From Candidatus Helarchaeota archaeon (GTDB lineage Archaea; Asgardarchaeota; Lokiarchaeia; Helarchaeales; JABXJV01): a DNA stretch of 7,690 bases. Where the stretch lies: positions 1-7,690 of the forward strand of contig JABXJV010000207.1 in assembly GCA_013375355.1 (NCBI GenBank), in the 5' to 3' direction. The notes beneath the pieces were generated by a model. That model did not search any database. It was not told the DNA's origin and was given only the letters and a program-made list of their open reading frames with translations. Positions 5,791-7,690 of the stretch are shown one piece after another (positions within the stretch are counted from its first letter, which is position 1; each line of letters starts with the position of its first letter). A program made the position numbers and the translations under genes.

Positions 5791-6915
5791 TCACTTAGTA
5801 TATACTTTTTCAAGTAATTCTAAATGTTTAATTGCGACCTCTTCTTTGATTTTCCTCTGGTTGAATTCTTTTCTAATTTTTTCAATAAGATATTCTGGGA
5901 AAAATAAATTTACATTGATATTTGATAATAGAAAAACCCATTCATTGGTTTTTTTATCTAATATTTTTGTAAGGATTTTTTTCTCAACCAATTCATTAAT
6001 AATATTTCTTAATTCTTCGCCTCCAACTTCTGGGCCCTTAGGAATTTTGCCAAATTTATAGAAATTATCAGTAAATAACTTAAAAACATCATATTTATCA
6101 GGATGCTTTAAAATCGAAGCTATTTTTAAATTATCATCCGTCGAAGGTAGATATTTTGAAAAAAATTCATTTACTTGTTTTAGATATTGTTGAGCTACAT
6201 CTGAACTAGGTCTGTTTTTCTTTGCTAATTCTATTATTTTTAAAGCAGGTCCTCTTAATATTGAAAAATCATTTAATAAAAACAAAAATTGATCACGAAA
6301 ACCAGCAATCCAATCTTCCTTAATAATTCCTGTTTGAATAAAGGATTCAAGAGAAATATCTAAATTAGTTATAATTTGTTTTAAATTATCTTCAAGATAT
6401 ATCTTTAATTCCTTTTTAGAAATTGGGCTTTCCTGCAATCTTTCTAAAATTTGGCGACCTTTTGGACTGCTATATATTTGGGCTATTTTCTGTTCTTTAT
6501 TAAGATTTGCTAAACGTTTTAGAAAATCAAACATTTTAGCTAAGTATTTATCAAGATCTTTATAAATTTCAAATTTTTGAGCGGGATTTTCACCTATTTT
6601 ATCTAAATATCGTAATATTTCTGTATTAATTTCAATAACAACATCTCCGAACATCTCCGGGTCTTCACCTAACTCTAATATCATATTTATCATATAAGGA
6701 ACCGCTGATTCAATACCCGTAAAATGGCTACTGATGTTCGATTGTGCCTTTTCTAGACGAACAATCACATTTCCTTTCTCTCCAGTACCAGTTATGTGGG
6801 CGTAAAAAACCCGCATCATATCATCAAGATCAATTTTTAAACTTTCAGGGAACTTTTTATTTAGAACTAGACCTTCTTCCATTGTCCATTCTAAAATTGC
6901 AAAACCTTTCGGCAA
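5791..6915 (-). CDS. Longin/roadblock-like domain protein with winged-helix-like segments
   Basis: I do not recognise a named family for the 374 residues. Residues 3-105 look like a longin- or roadblock-type alpha/beta domain: GFAILEW strand, GLVLNKKFP turn, NVIVRL strand, a helix (71-84) and VVIEINTEILRYL at the end. Helical segments follow (114-145). Residues 150-220 (GRQILERLQESPISKKELK, then FLFLLNDFSILRGP) and 297-352 (GGEELRNIINELVEKKILTK, then WVFLLSNINVNLFFP) look like two winged-helix modules with similar endings, possibly a duplication. Asgard archaea encode many longin-type proteins and small GTPase partners, which suggests a trafficking or regulatory scaffold; this is inference. 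No membrane segment or signal is seen, so it should be cytosolic. TTG start is supported by AAAGGAG 8 bases upstream. It lies 43 bp downstream of the membrane protein gene on the same strand and is probably co-transcribed with it. Confidence 0.7.
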   Translation of the reverse strand: MPKGFAILEWTMEEGLVLNKKFPESLKIDLDDMMRVFYAHITGTGEKGNVIVRLEKAQSNISSHFTGIESAVPYMINMILELGEDPEMFGDVVIEINTEILRYLDKIGENPAQKFEIYKDLDKYLAKMFDFLKRLANLNKEQKIAQIYSSPKGRQILERLQESPISKKELKIYLEDNLKQIITNLDISLESFIQTGIIKEDWIAGFRDQFLFLLNDFSILRGPALKIIELAKKNRPSSDVAQQYLKQVNEFFSKYLPSTDDNLKIASILKHPDKYDVFKLFTDNFYKFGKIPKGPEVGGEELRNIINELVEKKILTKILDKKTNEWVFLLSNINVNLFFPEYLIEKIRKEFNQRKIKEEVAIKHLELLEKVYTK

Positions 6916-6923
6916 TAAATTAT

Positions 6924-6930
6924 CTCCTTT
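6924..6930 (-). promoter_or_regulatory. Strong Shine-Dalgarno site for a TTG start
   Basis: AAAGGAG on the minus strand ends 8 bases before TTG at 6915. This is the best SD in the window and fixes the non-ATG start of the longin-like gene. Confidence 0.7.
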
Positions 6931-6958
6931 TTAATCTTTTAACAATAAATATCTTATT

Positions 6959-7690
6959 TTATTTTTTTAATGACCTTCCTTTTGAAATTTTTTCAATATC
7001 AAGAGTTTTTAATTGATTTTGTAATTGAGATTGAATAATATAATCCCTATCTGTAGTTAAAACTGGTTTTTTTGCCTTTCTTTTCTTAATCTTCTTTTTA
7101 AGTTTTCTAATTTTACGAATCATAGGTGGATATTTGAAATATCCTTGATATAACCCAATAACAACCACTATACCACCTATTGCTCCGATTAATAAATATA
7201 CAATTAGTGCCCAATCTTGACCTGGTGGATTAAATAAGGGAGGGGGCTTTTCTTTAACAGTTACAGAAATATAGAGGGTTACATTATCTATTGATATGGT
7301 TTGATTTTGTGCTAAAATAAAATTATCAGCAAGATAGACTTCCAATGATAATAAAATATTTTGTTTTTGGACTATAAGATTTGTGACATCAAAGCCCTCG
7401 GATCTCGCATCTTGAAATGTTGTGTCTGCTGTTGAAAGTTTTATTGTTTCAGAATGTGTATTATTATTTATAAGAATTTGAATTTCTGAATTTGGTGAAT
7501 CATTCACAGGCCAAGCTGAATCAACTTTATATTGAAAATATAGTCTTGCTTCATTAATTATTAGATCCCGCCCATTTAATACATCAGTAGTTTGACTCCA
7601 AGAGCCTCGCGCATTTTGATCAGTTTTTTTCTGCCCTGAAAAAGTTAAATTTAATGATTTTATACGTGTATATTCCCAATCATCTTCATC
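6959..7690 (-). CDS. Single-pass membrane protein with glycosylated ectodomain, 5' end off window
   Basis: The 3' part of a larger gene: the frame is open to the right edge, giving about 243 visible residues beginning DEDDWEYTRIKSLNLTFSG. The outer part is beta-rich (ARLYFQYKV, EIQILINNN, LLSLEVYLA, DNVTLYISVTV), likely a beta-sandwich, with several N-x-T sequons. A Pro-rich linker (KEKPPPLFNPPGQDW) leads to one membrane segment, about visible residues 160-182 (LIVYLLIGAIGGIVVVIGL). A very basic tail (MIRKIRKLKKKIKKRKAKK) follows, giving an outside-N, inside-C type I topology. A GTG at 7507 could be mistaken for the start, but coding clearly continues upstream of it. Such ectodomain-TM-basic-tail proteins are, as I recall, frequent in Lokiarchaeia. 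The ligand is unknown. The longin-like gene follows after 43 bp. Confidence 0.8.
   Translation of the reverse strand, partial: DEDDWEYTRIKSLNLTFSGQKKTDQNARGSWSQTTDVLNGRDLIINEARLYFQYKVDSAWPVNDSPNSEIQILINNNTHSETIKLSTADTTFQDARSEGFDVTNLIVQKQNILLSLEVYLADNFILAQNQTISIDNVTLYISVTVKEKPPPLFNPPGQDWALIVYLLIGAIGGIVVVIGLYQGYFKYPPMIRKIRKLKKKIKKRKAKKPVLTTDRDYIIQSQLQNQLKTLDIEKISKGRSLKK

Noticed and set aside
6744..7016. Plus-strand 90-codon frame between the longin-like and membrane protein genes
   Set aside because: Antisense to two supported genes and rich in Leu/Phe only because it reads AT-rich coding DNA backwards.
1..7690. tRNA, rRNA, insertion sequence or integrase
   Set aside because: None was recognised on either strand by reading; no transposase motif, terminal repeats or tRNA-like folds were seen.

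Overview
The window looks like a contig piece from an archaeon, most probably an Asgard (Lokiarchaeia-like) lineage. The evidence is an AT-rich background, a TrmB-type regulator, U-rich putative terminators instead of GC-rich hairpins, purine-rich Shine-Dalgarno (SD) sites with many TTG starts, secreted proteins rich in N-glycosylation sequons, and a membrane protein ending in a long Lys/Arg-rich cytosolic tail next to a longin-like/winged-helix protein. This assignment is inference; there is no rRNA, tRNA or marker gene here.

Left part (1-1408, minus strand): the 5' portion of a large surface protein. It has an N-terminal membrane segment, an Ig-like domain, then Kelch-type beta-propeller blades encoded by an exact 219-bp tandem repeat that continues past the left edge. 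The repeats are much richer in G+C than the rest of the window. The reading frame is broken at an A11 tract just after the best start codon, so the gene is phase-variable, slippage-rescued, or carries a one-base sequencing error.

Central part (1409-4517): a TrmB-family regulator (minus) is divergent from a two-gene plus-strand operon of an amidohydrolase-2-like protein and a nitronate monooxygenase/FabK-like flavoprotein. A TACTA-N7-TAGTA palindrome lies in the divergent promoter, and a 14/17 match lies just beyond the regulator's 3' end, so these are candidate operators. The regulator lacks a canonical start for its full helix-turn-helix domain. The amidohydrolase has QxQ in place of the HxH metal motif. 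A U-rich tract ends the operon.

Right part (4518-7690, all minus): a gamma-carbonic-anhydrase-like left-handed beta-helix protein that has lost two of three zinc ligands; a likely toxin-antitoxin pair (BECR-fold nuclease-like protein and DUF2283 protein, overlapping by 19 bp); a 374-residue protein with a longin/roadblock-like N-terminus and winged-helix-like segments; and the 3' part of a membrane-anchored ectodomain protein that runs off the right edge.

The most notable points are the paired operators, the homopolymer at the start of the Kelch gene, the degenerate active sites of two enzyme-like proteins, and the toxin-antitoxin-like pair.
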